14,781 bases of DNA from assembly GCA_045631075.1 (NCBI GenBank), contig JAZQUC010000198.1, forward strand, positions 1 through 14,781, given 5' to 3'. The translations under genes and the position numbers were made by a program. The DNA is from Fimenecus sp045631075. GTDB lineage: Bacteria > Bacillota > Clostridia > Oscillospirales > Acutalibacteraceae. This document shows positions 1 through 7,214 of this stretch, piece by piece. The first letter of the stretch is position 1; each line of letters begins with the position of its first letter. The notes beneath the pieces were generated by a model that saw nothing but the letters and a program-made list of their open reading frames with translations, was not told the origin of the DNA and ran no database searches.

Positions 1-68
1 TGCGTTCTGGGAACCCAAGGAGTTGGGTCTAGTCATTGTCTTCCTAAGACCGCTTGGCCCTCCGACTT
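1..68 (+). other. Residual DNBSEQ/MGI sequencing adapter with sample index (not genomic)
   Basis: Bases 15-25 (CCAAGGAGTTG) match the inner end of one MGI/BGISEQ adapter arm. Bases 26-35 (GGTCTAGTCA) are exactly ten bases, the size of an MGI sample index. Bases 36-68 match the second arm, starting TTGTCTTCCTAAGACCGCTT and ending TCCGACTT, with one extra C in the GGCC run. Bases 1-14 resemble the outer part of the first arm with about four errors. The orientation is right for insert to follow on the 3' side. Coding homology in the next gene begins at base 69, exactly where the adapter ends, and the same frame has stops at 30-32 and 45-47. The adapter match is from memory of the published oligos, but its length and three-part layout make chance very unlikely. 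Confidence 0.93.
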
Positions 69-509
69 GGTTTAGTTCGTTCGTTCTGTGAAGATTTCCT
101 TGATGAAATGGAATATTGCAACGAAAAACCAATTCGCAAGAAAGTCACTCTTGCAACAGGTGTGGACTTTTATCCATATCTTTATGACCTTTGTAAAAAG
201 GCAGAAGAAAAATATCAAATCGAAATTAATGTAAGAAAGATAATCAACAATTTCTTTGGTGAAACTATAACAGTTTCAGGTCTTATAACAGGTGTTGACC
301 TTTATGAGCAACTGAAGAGCATAGATTTAGGTGAATGCTTGTTGTTGCCTCGTTCTATGATAAGTGATTATACAAATCATACTGAAAATAAAAATAAATT
401 TCTTGACGATATGACAGTTGAGGAATTATCTGAAAGATTAAACACAAAAATAATTCTGACTTCTGGTGACGGATGTCAGCTTGTAAAAGATATTCTGGGG
501 GTGGAATAA
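69..509 (+). CDS. DUF512 domain protein, C-terminal 146 residues (5' end missing)
   Basis: This is the C-terminal part of the DUF512 family. Full-length members combine an N-terminal PDZ-like region, a radical-SAM-like region and the C-terminal DUF512 domain. Their function is not established, though an iron-sulfur oxidoreductase has been suggested. Recognisable blocks are GLVRSFCEDF at the start, KVTLATGVDFYPYL, a NNFFGETITVSGLITG segment followed by a D-L-x-x-Q-L run, LLLPRSMI, and FLDDMTVEEL near the end. The real coding sequence begins at base 69; an open frame can be extended to a TTG at 54, but those residues come from adapter sequence. The stop codon TAA (507-509) shares its last base with the der start, so the two are translationally coupled. 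DUF512 genes sit directly upstream of der in many Clostridia, which supports the call. The missing N-terminus is a contig-edge effect, not a pseudogene. Confidence 0.85.
   Translation, partial: GLVRSFCEDFLDEMEYCNEKPIRKKVTLATGVDFYPYLYDLCKKAEEKYQIEINVRKIINNFFGETITVSGLITGVDLYEQLKSIDLGECLLLPRSMISDYTNHTENKNKFLDDMTVEELSERLNTKIILTSGDGCQLVKDILGVE
497..504 (+). promoter_or_regulatory. Ribosome binding site for der
   Basis: The G-rich run GGGGGTGG lies four bases before ATG 509. It fixes the der start at 509 rather than at the in-frame ATG at 473, which lies inside the DUF512 gene and has no comparable site. Confidence 0.6.
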
Positions 510-1840
510 TGGCAAAACCCGTAATAGCAATCGTTGGACGTCCTAATGTTGGTAAAAGTACACTTTTTAACAAACTTATCGGTAAAAGACTTTCAATTGT
601 TGATGATACACCTGGTGTAACTCGTGATAGAATCTATGGTGACTGTGAGTGGCTTGGCCATGAAATGTTGCTTATTGATACAGGTGGTATTGAACCATAT
701 TCAGACGATATTATCCTTTCACAGATGCGTCGTCAGGCACAGCTTGCCATTGATAGTGCTGATGTTATCTTTTTCGTAACTGATGTACGAACAGGTGTTG
801 TTGCTACTGATGAAGAAGTTGCAACAATGCTTATAAAGAGCAATAAGCCGATTATCCTTTGCGTTAATAAGGCTGACTCACTGGGTGAGCCACCTGCAGA
901 ATTCTATGAGTTCTATAATTTAGGACTTGGTGACCCAATTCAGGTTTCTGCAGCACATGGTCACGGTACAGGTGACTTGCTTGATAAGGTGCTTGAATAT
1001 ATTCCTGATGATATTGAAACAGAAGAAGAAAACGATACTGTAAAGGTTGCTGTTATTGGTAAACCAAACGCAGGTAAATCATCTCTTATCAACAAAATTG
1101 CAGGTGAAGAACGAGTAATCGTTTCAAATATTGCAGGTACAACAAGAGATGCAACTGACACATATATCGACAATGAACACGGTTCATTTATGTTTATTGA
1201 TACAGCAGGTCTTCGTCGTAAGAGTAAAGTGGAAGACCAGATTGAAAAATACTCTGTAATCAGAGCAAGAATGGCTGTTGAAAGAGCTGATGTCTGCATT
1301 ATTATGATTGATGCAAACGAAGGCTTTACTGAACAGGACTCAAAGGTTGCAGGTATCGCTCACGAACTTGGAAAAGCTTGTATTATCGCAGTAAATAAAT
1401 GGGATATTGTTGAAAAAGACGGCCAGACAATGGATAAATACCGTAAAAAGCTTATGGTTGACTTCTCATTTATGAGCTATGCACCAATTATCTTTATCAG
1501 TGCTAAAACAGGTCAAAGAATTGACAGACTTTTCGAGCTTATTAAATTCGTTGACGCACAGAATGCAATGCGAATTTCAACAGGTAAGCTCAATGACGTC
1601 CTTGCAAATGCAACAGCTCGTGTTCAGCCACCATCAGATAAGGGTAAACGACTTAAGATTTACTATATGACTCAGGCATCAACACGACCACCAACATTCG
1701 TTTGCTTTGTAAACAATAAGGACTTGTTCCATTATAGCTATCAAAGATATATCGATAACCAAATTCGTGAAGTTTTCGGACTTGAAGGTACACCAACTCG
1801 TTTCGTAGTCCGCGAACGCGATAAGAACAATAAAAAATAA
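509..1840 (+). CDS. der: Ribosome biogenesis GTPase Der (EngA)
   Basis: Der is an essential tandem GTPase needed for maturation of the 50S ribosomal subunit. The 443-residue product shows two complete G domains and a C-terminal KH-like domain. In G domain 1 the P-loop GRPNVGKS is at residues 10-17, DTPGVTRDR at 33-41, DTGG at 57-60 and NKAD at 120-123. In G domain 2 the P-loop GKPNAGKS is at 184-191, AGTTRDA in switch I at 209-215, DTAG at 231-234 and NKWD at 296-299. The acidic linker between them (about 165-176) is typical. The length matches the family (about 435-445). The ATG at 509 gives the canonical N-terminus MAKPVIAIVG and overlaps the upstream stop by one base. The tail ends in a basic stretch (RERDKNNKK). 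An intrinsic terminator follows 26 bases after the stop, so der is the last gene of its unit. Confidence 0.98.
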   Translation: MAKPVIAIVGRPNVGKSTLFNKLIGKRLSIVDDTPGVTRDRIYGDCEWLGHEMLLIDTGGIEPYSDDIILSQMRRQAQLAIDSADVIFFVTDVRTGVVATDEEVATMLIKSNKPIILCVNKADSLGEPPAEFYEFYNLGLGDPIQVSAAHGHGTGDLLDKVLEYIPDDIETEEENDTVKVAVIGKPNAGKSSLINKIAGEERVIVSNIAGTTRDATDTYIDNEHGSFMFIDTAGLRRKSKVEDQIEKYSVIRARMAVERADVCIIMIDANEGFTEQDSKVAGIAHELGKACIIAVNKWDIVEKDGQTMDKYRKKLMVDFSFMSYAPIIFISAKTGQRIDRLFELIKFVDAQNAMRISTGKLNDVLANATARVQPPSDKGKRLKIYYMTQASTRPPTFVCFVNNKDLFHYSYQRYIDNQIREVFGLEGTPTRFVVRERDKNNKK

Positions 1841-1866
1841 TTATTAACAAACTGAAAATTATATGT

Positions 1867-1894
1867 AAAAGGGACTTTTTTAAGTCCCTTTTTT
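1867..1894 (+). terminator. Rho-independent terminator after der
   Basis: The 11-bp perfect stem AAAAGGGACTT (1867-1877) pairs with AAGTCCCTTTT (1882-1892) around a TTTT loop. The T-run continues through 1894. The A-tract before the GC core and T-tract after it would make it work on either strand. It separates the DUF512-der unit from the ruv unit. Confidence 0.92.
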
Positions 1895-1895
1895 C

Positions 1896-1924
1896 TTGCC
1901 ATTTATAATGTAATATGTTATAAT
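1896..1924 (+). promoter_or_regulatory. Sigma-A-type promoter for the ruvC-to-clp gene run
   Basis: TTGCCA at 1896-1901 (5 of 6 to the -35 consensus) is followed after exactly 17 bases by a perfect TATAAT at 1919-1924. Transcription would start near 1931, about 23 bases before the ruvC ATG, leaving a short leader with GAGGT at 1941-1945 as ribosome binding site. It lies directly after the der terminator. A second TATAAT at 1904-1909 has no matching -35 box. No other comparably good promoter was noticed before the end of the gene run. Confidence 0.8.
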
Positions 1925-1953
1925 TATACGAATATATAGTGAGGTAGTATGTC

Positions 1954-2454
1954 ATGATAATTTTAGGTATCGACCCTGGCTATGCAATAGTGGGTTGGGG
2001 CGTAATTGACTATACGGCAAATCGTTTTCAAGTTATCGCTTATGGTGCTGTTACAACTGAGGCAAAAACACCATTTAACGAGCGTCTTGAAACGGTATAT
2101 GACGGAATTCAAGACATAATATATAAATATAAACCTGATGCTATGGCAATCGAAAAACTGTTCTATAACACCAATGCAAAAACAGTTATCGATGTTGCTC
2201 AGGCAAGGGGAGTAATTAACCTTGCAGCACAGAAAAATAACCTGCCTATATTCGAATACACACCTTTACAGGTTAAACAGAGTGTGGTTGGTTATGGTCG
2301 AGCAGAAAAGAAACAGGTTCAGGAAATGACAAGAGTTATTTTAAAGCTTGAAAAAATTCCAAAGCCTGACGATACTGCTGATGCACTTGCAATGGCTATA
2401 TGTCACGCTCACGCAAGTGGCTCACTTATGGGAAGATTAAACCAGTTAAAATAA
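1954..2454 (+). CDS. ruvC: Holliday junction endonuclease RuvC
   Basis: RuvC is the dimeric endonuclease that resolves Holliday junctions after RuvAB branch migration. The 166-residue product has the RNase H-like fold signatures and all four acidic catalytic residues: D7 in ILGIDPG, E67 in AIEKLFYN, and D140 and D143 in PDDTADALAMAICH. The conserved GYGRAEKKQVQ segment is at about residues 113-123. The length is normal. The ATG at 1954 is preceded by GAGGT (1941-1945). The earlier ATG at 1949 reads only Met-Ser-stop, and its TGA overlaps the ruvC ATG. It is the first gene of a long operon, 12 bases before ruvA, giving a full ruvCAB set with its partners. Confidence 0.97.
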   Translation: MIILGIDPGYAIVGWGVIDYTANRFQVIAYGAVTTEAKTPFNERLETVYDGIQDIIYKYKPDAMAIEKLFYNTNAKTVIDVAQARGVINLAAQKNNLPIFEYTPLQVKQSVVGYGRAEKKQVQEMTRVILKLEKIPKPDDTADALAMAICHAHASGSLMGRLNQLK

Positions 2455-2466
2455 AGGATTTTTATT

Positions 2467-3072
2467 ATGATTTATTCAGTAACAGGAAATGTAGTTGACT
2501 TTGATGCTAATACCGTATGCGTTGATGTAAATGGTGTTGCATTCCGTTGTATGACTACTCTTACAACTTCACAAAAATGTGCATCAATGGGAATGAAAGT
2601 CACTCTTTTTACATATTTAAATGTCAGGGAAGATGCAATGGAGCTTTTCGGTTTTTACGATAAAACTGAAATGGATTGCTTTAAAATGCTCATAACTGTC
2701 AATGGTGTTGGTCCTAAAATGGGACTTGCGATTCTTTCAGAATTAACTCCTGATAAAATTGCATTAAGCATCGCATCAGGTGACCATAAAGCACTTACAA
2801 AGGCTAGTGGCGTTGGTCCTAAACTTGCACAAAGAATTTGTATGGAACTTAAAGATAAAGTGGGTAAGACAATGGGAAATGTTGATTCTTCAATTGACCT
2901 TACTGCAGTCAGCTCAACTCTTTCAAATTCAAATACTGCAGAAGCTGTTGCTGCTCTTGAAATGCTCGGTTATTCACAGAGTGATGCAAGTGTAGCTGTA
3001 AGCAAAATTGATTCTTCACTTTCAGTTGAAGATATTATTAAACAGGCACTTAAAATGCTTTCATTTAATTAA
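2467..3072 (+). CDS. ruvA: Holliday junction branch migration protein RuvA
   Basis: RuvA binds Holliday junctions as a tetramer and loads the RuvB motor. The 201-residue protein has the three expected parts. The N-terminal OB-fold covers about residues 1-62 (start MIYSVTGNVVDF, with VNGVAFRC at 21-28). The tandem helix-hairpin-helix region has glycine hairpins NGVGPK at 79-84 and SGVGPK at 114-119. A serine-rich flexible linker (about 139-155) leads to the C-terminal RuvB-binding three-helix domain (about 155-201, with AVAALEMLGYS). The length is standard. AAGGA at 2454-2458 serves as ribosome binding site. The stop TAA at 3070-3072 is 12 bases before the ruvB ATG, and the ruvB Shine-Dalgarno begins at 3071. 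Confidence 0.97.
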   Translation: MIYSVTGNVVDFDANTVCVDVNGVAFRCMTTLTTSQKCASMGMKVTLFTYLNVREDAMELFGFYDKTEMDCFKMLITVNGVGPKMGLAILSELTPDKIALSIASGDHKALTKASGVGPKLAQRICMELKDKVGKTMGNVDSSIDLTAVSSTLSNSNTAEAVAALEMLGYSQSDASVAVSKIDSSLSVEDIIKQALKMLSFN

Positions 3073-3084
3073 GGAGGAATTTAA

Positions 3085-4128
3085 ATGGATTTCGAAAATG
3101 AAAACAGAATAATGACTCCTGGTTTTACAGAAACAGACCACGATATTGAGATTTCTTTACGACCGAAAACATTGACTGAATATATTGGTCAGGAAAAGGC
3201 AAAAGAAAATCTTAAAATATATATTGAAGCAGCAAAAAACAGAGGTGACACTCTCGACCACGTTTTACTTTATGGTCCTCCTGGACTTGGTAAAACAACT
3301 CTTGCAGGAATTATCGCAAATGAAATGGGTGTTCAAATCAGAGTAACATCAGGTCCTGCAATCGAAAAGCCAGGTGACCTTGCTGCACTTCTTACAAATC
3401 TAAACGATGGTGATGTGCTTTTCATTGACGAAATTCATCGTCTTTCCCGTGCAGTTGAAGAAGTTCTTTATCCTGCAATGGAAGATAATGCACTTGATAT
3501 TATCATCGGTAAAGGTCCATCTGCTCGTTCAATTCGTCTTGATTTACCACGATTTACATTAGTCGGTGCAACGACTCGTGCAGGTCAGCTTACAGCGCCA
3601 CTTCGAGACAGATTTGGTGTTATTTTAAGACTTGAGCTTTACACTCCTGAAGAATTAGCACAGATTGTAAAGCGTAGTGCAGGAATCCTTGATATATATG
3701 CTGAAGATGGTGGTGCGTTGGAAATTGCATCCCGTTCACGTGGAACACCGCGTATTGCAAACAGACTCTTGAAAAGAGCAAGGGACTTTGCGCAGGTTAT
3801 GAGTAACGGTGTAATAAGTGAAGATAACGCAAAAATTGCTCTCGGCAGAATGGAAATTGACGAAATCGGTCTTGATAATATTGACCGACTTATGCTTACA
3901 ACAATGATTCGCAACTTCAACGGTGGTCCTGTGGGACTTGAAACAATTGCCGCTACAATCGGTGAAGAAGCAGTTACAATCGAAGATGTCTATGAACCGT
4001 ACTTAATGCAAATCGGATTTTTGGCAAAAACCCCTCGTGGCAGAGTTGTCACTCCGCTTGCATATAAGCATTTAGGGTATAAATCTACAGAATCTAAAAA
4101 TAATAATTCTCAGACAACATTATTTTAG
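3085..4128 (+). CDS. ruvB: Holliday junction branch migration ATPase RuvB
   Basis: RuvB is the AAA+ hexameric motor that drives branch migration on RuvA-bound Holliday junctions. The 347-residue sequence shows Walker A GPPGLGKTT at residues 64-72, Walker B VLFIDEIHR at 111-119, the sensor-1 segment GATTRAG at 161-167, and the arginine-finger segment RDRFG at 174-178. The remainder has the RuvB lid and winged-helix domains, including RGTPRIANRLLKRARDFA and the TIGEEAVTIEDVYEPYL segment. The length is typical. An excellent Shine-Dalgarno, AAGGAGG (3071-3077), lies 7 bases before the ATG. The last dozen residues are a polar, asparagine/serine-rich tail. The gene completes ruvCAB and is followed 12 bases later by glmM. 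Confidence 0.98.
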   Translation: MDFENENRIMTPGFTETDHDIEISLRPKTLTEYIGQEKAKENLKIYIEAAKNRGDTLDHVLLYGPPGLGKTTLAGIIANEMGVQIRVTSGPAIEKPGDLAALLTNLNDGDVLFIDEIHRLSRAVEEVLYPAMEDNALDIIIGKGPSARSIRLDLPRFTLVGATTRAGQLTAPLRDRFGVILRLELYTPEELAQIVKRSAGILDIYAEDGGALEIASRSRGTPRIANRLLKRARDFAQVMSNGVISEDNAKIALGRMEIDEIGLDNIDRLMLTTMIRNFNGGPVGLETIAATIGEEAVTIEDVYEPYLMQIGFLAKTPRGRVVTPLAYKHLGYKSTESKNNNSQTTLF

Positions 4129-4140
4129 GGAGATTATTAT

Positions 4141-5493
4141 ATGGGTAGATTGTTTGGAACAGACGGTGTAAGAGGAATTGCAAATACTGAGCTTACTTGT
4201 GAACTCAGTATGCAAATCGGAAGAGCAGCAGCGATGGTGCTCAGTAAAAATCTCGACGGAAGAAAACCAAAAGTTCTAATCGGTATGGATACCCGTGCAT
4301 CATCACAGATGCTTGAAAGTGCAATTACAGCAGGGCTTTGTTCAGTTGGTGCTGATGTGTTGCAGTTAGGTGTTGTTCCAACTCCTGCGGTGGCGTTTTT
4401 GGTTCGCCAATACAATTATGATGCAGGTGTAATGATCTCGGCATCACACAATACTTGCGAATACAACGGAATTAAGATTTTTCAGTCAGCAGGGTTTAAA
4501 TTACCTGATGAGCTTGAAAATGAGATTGAAGAAATTATACTTGATAATGCAACAGAAATTCCAACACCAATTGGCGGTGAAGTGGGAAGAGTAAAGAAAA
4601 GTGAAAAAGCAGATGCTGATTACATTGAACACCTTATTTCTACTACCAAAATGAATTTCAAAGGCTATAAGATTGCACTTGACTGTGCAAACGGTGCATC
4701 AAGTGTTTCGGCAAAAGAAGTTTTTACCCGTCTTGGTGCAGATGTTGTTGTAATCAACGCAAACCCTGACGGTGTTAATATAAATGCAAACTGTGGTTCA
4801 ACACACCTTGATGCTTTGCAGAAATGTGTTGTAAAAAATAATTGCGATTTAGGTTTTGCCTTTGACGGTGATGCCGACAGAATGTTAGCAGTTGACCATA
4901 CGGGTGAAATTGTTGATGGTGATAAGTGTATTGCAGTCTGTGCAAAGCATATGAAGCAACAAGGTAAACTTGAAAAAGATACTGTAGTTGTTACCGTTAT
5001 GAGTAATATGGGATTTTTTAAATTCTGTGGAAATAACGGAATCAAATGTGAAAAGACAAAAGTCGGTGACCGATATGTACTTGAAAATATGGTTGCAAAC
5101 GGTTACAACATTGGTGGTGAACAGTCAGGACACATCATATTCCTTGCATTTGCCACAACAGGTGATGGTCAGCTTTCTGCAATTCAGTTGCTTTCTGTTA
5201 TAAAGGAAACAGGCAAAAATCTTAAAGAATTAAGTAGTGAAATGGAAGTTTATCCGCAGGTGCTTTTTAATGTGCGTATTTCAAATTTTGGTAAAGCACA
5301 GTTTCCAAAAAATAAAGAAGTACAGAATGCCATAAAACAGGCTGAAGAAGAATTAGGAAATAACGGACGAATTCTTGTTCGTCTTTCAGGTACTGAACCC
5401 CTTGTACGAATAATGCTTGAGGGTAAGGATTCAGATAAAATCAATGAACTGGGTGAAAGTGTTGCTCAGGTAATAAGAGAAAGGTTAGTATAA
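4141..5493 (+). CDS. glmM: Phosphoglucosamine mutase GlmM
   Basis: GlmM converts glucosamine-6-phosphate to glucosamine-1-phosphate for UDP-GlcNAc and peptidoglycan synthesis. The 450-residue product begins with the diagnostic MGRLFGTDGVRG. The phosphoserine loop ISASHN is at residues 99-104, with catalytic Ser102. The metal-binding loop FDGDADR is at 241-247 (Asp242, 244, 246). The sugar-specificity loop GGEQSGH is at 325-331, and the phosphate-binding loop RLSGTEPLVR is at 414-423, where a Leu replaces the more usual Pro. The phosphoserine loop continues NTCEYNG rather than the commoner NPxxDNG. Length and domain order are normal, so I expect full activity. The ribosome binding site GGGAGA precedes the ATG. 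One base separates the stop from the following methyltransferase gene. Confidence 0.97.
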   Translation: MGRLFGTDGVRGIANTELTCELSMQIGRAAAMVLSKNLDGRKPKVLIGMDTRASSQMLESAITAGLCSVGADVLQLGVVPTPAVAFLVRQYNYDAGVMISASHNTCEYNGIKIFQSAGFKLPDELENEIEEIILDNATEIPTPIGGEVGRVKKSEKADADYIEHLISTTKMNFKGYKIALDCANGASSVSAKEVFTRLGADVVVINANPDGVNINANCGSTHLDALQKCVVKNNCDLGFAFDGDADRMLAVDHTGEIVDGDKCIAVCAKHMKQQGKLEKDTVVVTVMSNMGFFKFCGNNGIKCEKTKVGDRYVLENMVANGYNIGGEQSGHIIFLAFATTGDGQLSAIQLLSVIKETGKNLKELSSEMEVYPQVLFNVRISNFGKAQFPKNKEVQNAIKQAEEELGNNGRILVRLSGTEPLVRIMLEGKDSDKINELGESVAQVIRERLV

Positions 5494-5494
5494 A

Positions 5495-6361
5495 ATGCGA
5501 GTTGCCGATAATTGGAAAGATTATGAACTTATAGATTGCTCTTGTGGTGAACGACTTGAGCGTTGGGGTAATATCACTTTGATTCGTCCTGACCCACAGG
5601 TTATATGGAAAACGGAAAAGAAAAATCCGCTCTGGAAAAAGGCTGACGCTGTTTACCACCGTTCACAAACAGGTGGTGGTCAGTGGGAAATAAGAAACAA
5701 AATTCCTGATTTCTGGACAATAGATTATCGTGATTTAACCTTTAATATAAAAACAATGGGATTTAAGCACACAGGTCTTTTCCCTGAACAGGCTGTTAAC
5801 TGGGATTTAACTGCTGAAATTATTAAAAATGCAGGTCGCGAAGTTAAAGTCCTTAATCTCTTTGCATATACAGGTGGTGCTACCATTTCAGCACTTAAAG
5901 CAGGTGCTTCAGTTTGCCATGTTGATGCATCAAAGGGTATGACACTTTGGGCAAAGGAAAATGCAGTTTCATCAGGCGTTGCTGACAAGCCTGTAAGATG
6001 GATTGTTGACGATTGTATTAAATTTGTTCAGCGTGAAATCCGTCGTGGAAATAAATACGATATTATCATTATGGACCCACCATCATACGGCAGAGGTCCT
6101 GGTGGCGAAGTATGGAAGCTTGAAAATGAAGTTTATGGCTTCGTTGAGCTTTGTAGTCAGGTTTTATCAGATGACCCACTCATGGTACTTATTAACTCAT
6201 ATACAACAGGACTTTCACCATCTGTTATGGAATACATACTTGGTGCTGTTGTTAAAAAGCGTTTTGGTGGTAAGGTAACGGGTAGTGAAATCGGACTTCG
6301 TGCTACTGAAAATGGACTTGTGCTTCCTTGTGGTGCATCTGCAATTTGGAGTAAAGAGTAA
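5495..6361 (+). CDS. Class I SAM-dependent methyltransferase, RlmI/COG1092-like, short form
   Basis: A predicted SAM-dependent methyltransferase of 288 residues, related to 23S rRNA (cytosine-C5) methyltransferases such as RlmI; the actual substrate cannot be read from sequence. SAM motif I is VLNLFAYTGGATISAL at residues 119-134, followed by the acidic residue Asp144 in CHVDASKGM. VDDCIKF is at 171-177, and the catalytic-loop motif IIMDPPSYGRGPGGEVW is at 191-207. The upstream segment KHTGLFPEQAVNWD (91-104) is characteristic of this family. It is about 100 residues shorter than RlmI (about 396) and lacks a recognisable N-terminal PUA RNA-binding domain, having only a short beta-rich head (1-60). 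It starts one base after glmM, with GAAAGG inside the glmM 3' end as ribosome binding site, and its TAA overlaps the ecfA1 ATG by one base. Confidence 0.85.
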   Translation: MRVADNWKDYELIDCSCGERLERWGNITLIRPDPQVIWKTEKKNPLWKKADAVYHRSQTGGGQWEIRNKIPDFWTIDYRDLTFNIKTMGFKHTGLFPEQAVNWDLTAEIIKNAGREVKVLNLFAYTGGATISALKAGASVCHVDASKGMTLWAKENAVSSGVADKPVRWIVDDCIKFVQREIRRGNKYDIIIMDPPSYGRGPGGEVWKLENEVYGFVELCSQVLSDDPLMVLINSYTTGLSPSVMEYILGAVVKKRFGGKVTGSEIGLRATENGLVLPCGASAIWSKE

Positions 6362-7212
6362 TGTCAATTATTGAATTTAAAAATGTAACATTCCGTTATG
6401 AGAGTGACGACGAAGGTGTTGTTTTAGCACCCGCTGTAAAGGATTTTTCACTCACAATCAATGAAGGTGACTTTATGGCGATTCTTGGTCATAATGGTTC
6501 AGGAAAAAGTACATTGGCAAAATTAGCTAACGGACTTTTACTTCCTGAAAGTGGTACGGTTCTCGTTGACGGTATGGATACAAAAAATGAAGATGACGAT
6601 ATAAAAATCAAACAGACTGTAGGTGTTGTTTTTCAGAATCCTGATAATCAGATTGTAGCAACTATAGTTGAAGAAGATGTGGCATTCGGTCCTGAAAATT
6701 TAGGTGTTGAACCTTCCGAAATCCGCCGTCGTGTTGATGAATCATTGAAAATCGTCGGTATGTATAAATATAAAAATCACGAACCACATAAACTTTCAGG
6801 TGGTCAGAAACAGCGTGTTGCAATAGCAGGTATAATTGCTATGGAGCCTCGTTGTATTATTCTTGACGAGCCTACTGCAATGCTTGACCCAGAAGGCAGA
6901 CGAGATGTAATGAAGGCAATAAAACGCCTTAATCGTGAACTTGGTATTACGGTTGTTTTCATTACTCATTATATGGAAGAGGCTTGTGAAGCCGACAGAA
7001 TTGTCGTAATGGATGATAGCCATCTTTTAATGGACGGAACGCCAAAAGAGGTTTTTGCAGATACCGATAAAATCAGAAATATCGGTCTTGATGTGCCACA
7101 GACTTGTCAGTTGGCAAAAATGCTTAAAAATGACGGAATAAGTCTTAAAAATGATTTGTTAAGCATTGACGAGCTTGTGGAAAATATAGATGAATTATTG
7201 AAAGGTCATTAA
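6361..7212 (+). CDS. ecfA1: Energy-coupling factor transporter ATPase EcfA1
   Basis: This is one of the two ABC ATPases of the energy-coupling factor (ECF) module, which powers uptake of vitamins or metal ions through interchangeable S components. In the 283-residue product, Walker A GHNGSGKST is at residues 43-51, the Q-loop VFQNPDNQIV at 90-99 (Gln92), the signature LSGGQKQRVAIAG at 145-157, Walker B CIILDEP at 165-171 (Glu170), and the switch histidine His203 in ITHYMEEA. The FQNPDNQIV form of the Q-loop is characteristic of EcfA1, as opposed to FQYPEYQLF in its partner. The ATG overlaps the preceding stop by one base, and the next gene begins two bases after its stop. It acts at the inner face of the cytoplasmic membrane with EcfA2 and EcfT. 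Confidence 0.95.
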   Translation: MSIIEFKNVTFRYESDDEGVVLAPAVKDFSLTINEGDFMAILGHNGSGKSTLAKLANGLLLPESGTVLVDGMDTKNEDDDIKIKQTVGVVFQNPDNQIVATIVEEDVAFGPENLGVEPSEIRRRVDESLKIVGMYKYKNHEPHKLSGGQKQRVAIAGIIAMEPRCIILDEPTAMLDPEGRRDVMKAIKRLNRELGITVVFITHYMEEACEADRIVVMDDSHLLMDGTPKEVFADTDKIRNIGLDVPQTCQLAKMLKNDGISLKNDLLSIDELVENIDELLKGH

Positions 7213-7214
7213 AA

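Noticed and set aside
1..68. Possible tRNA-like or structured RNA on the minus strand (contains GCCAAGCGGTCTTAGG-like text)
   Set aside because: It resembles a tRNA D-arm by eye, but there is no acceptor stem or T-arm, and the whole stretch is explained by an adapter plus index.
473..508. Earlier ATG in frame with der that would add 12 residues
   Set aside because: The added residues are unlike Der N-termini and fall inside DUF512 coding sequence; ATG 509 has a G-rich binding site and gives the canonical start.
1904..1909. Additional -10 box (TATAAT) upstream of ruvC
   Set aside because: The position 17 bases upstream falls within the terminator stem and does not resemble a -35 element; the pair 1896-1901/1919-1924 is much better.
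5399..5500. Possible glmM inactivation because the phosphate loop reads RLSGTEP instead of RPSGTEP
   Set aside because: The Ser-Gly-Thr-Glu-Pro core is intact, all other catalytic loops are present and the frame is full length; a Pro-to-Leu change here looks like ordinary family variation.
6300..6370. Riboswitch or leader before the ECF genes
   Set aside because: There is no untranslated space: ecfA1 overlaps the preceding stop codon, so no aptamer can fit outside coding sequence.
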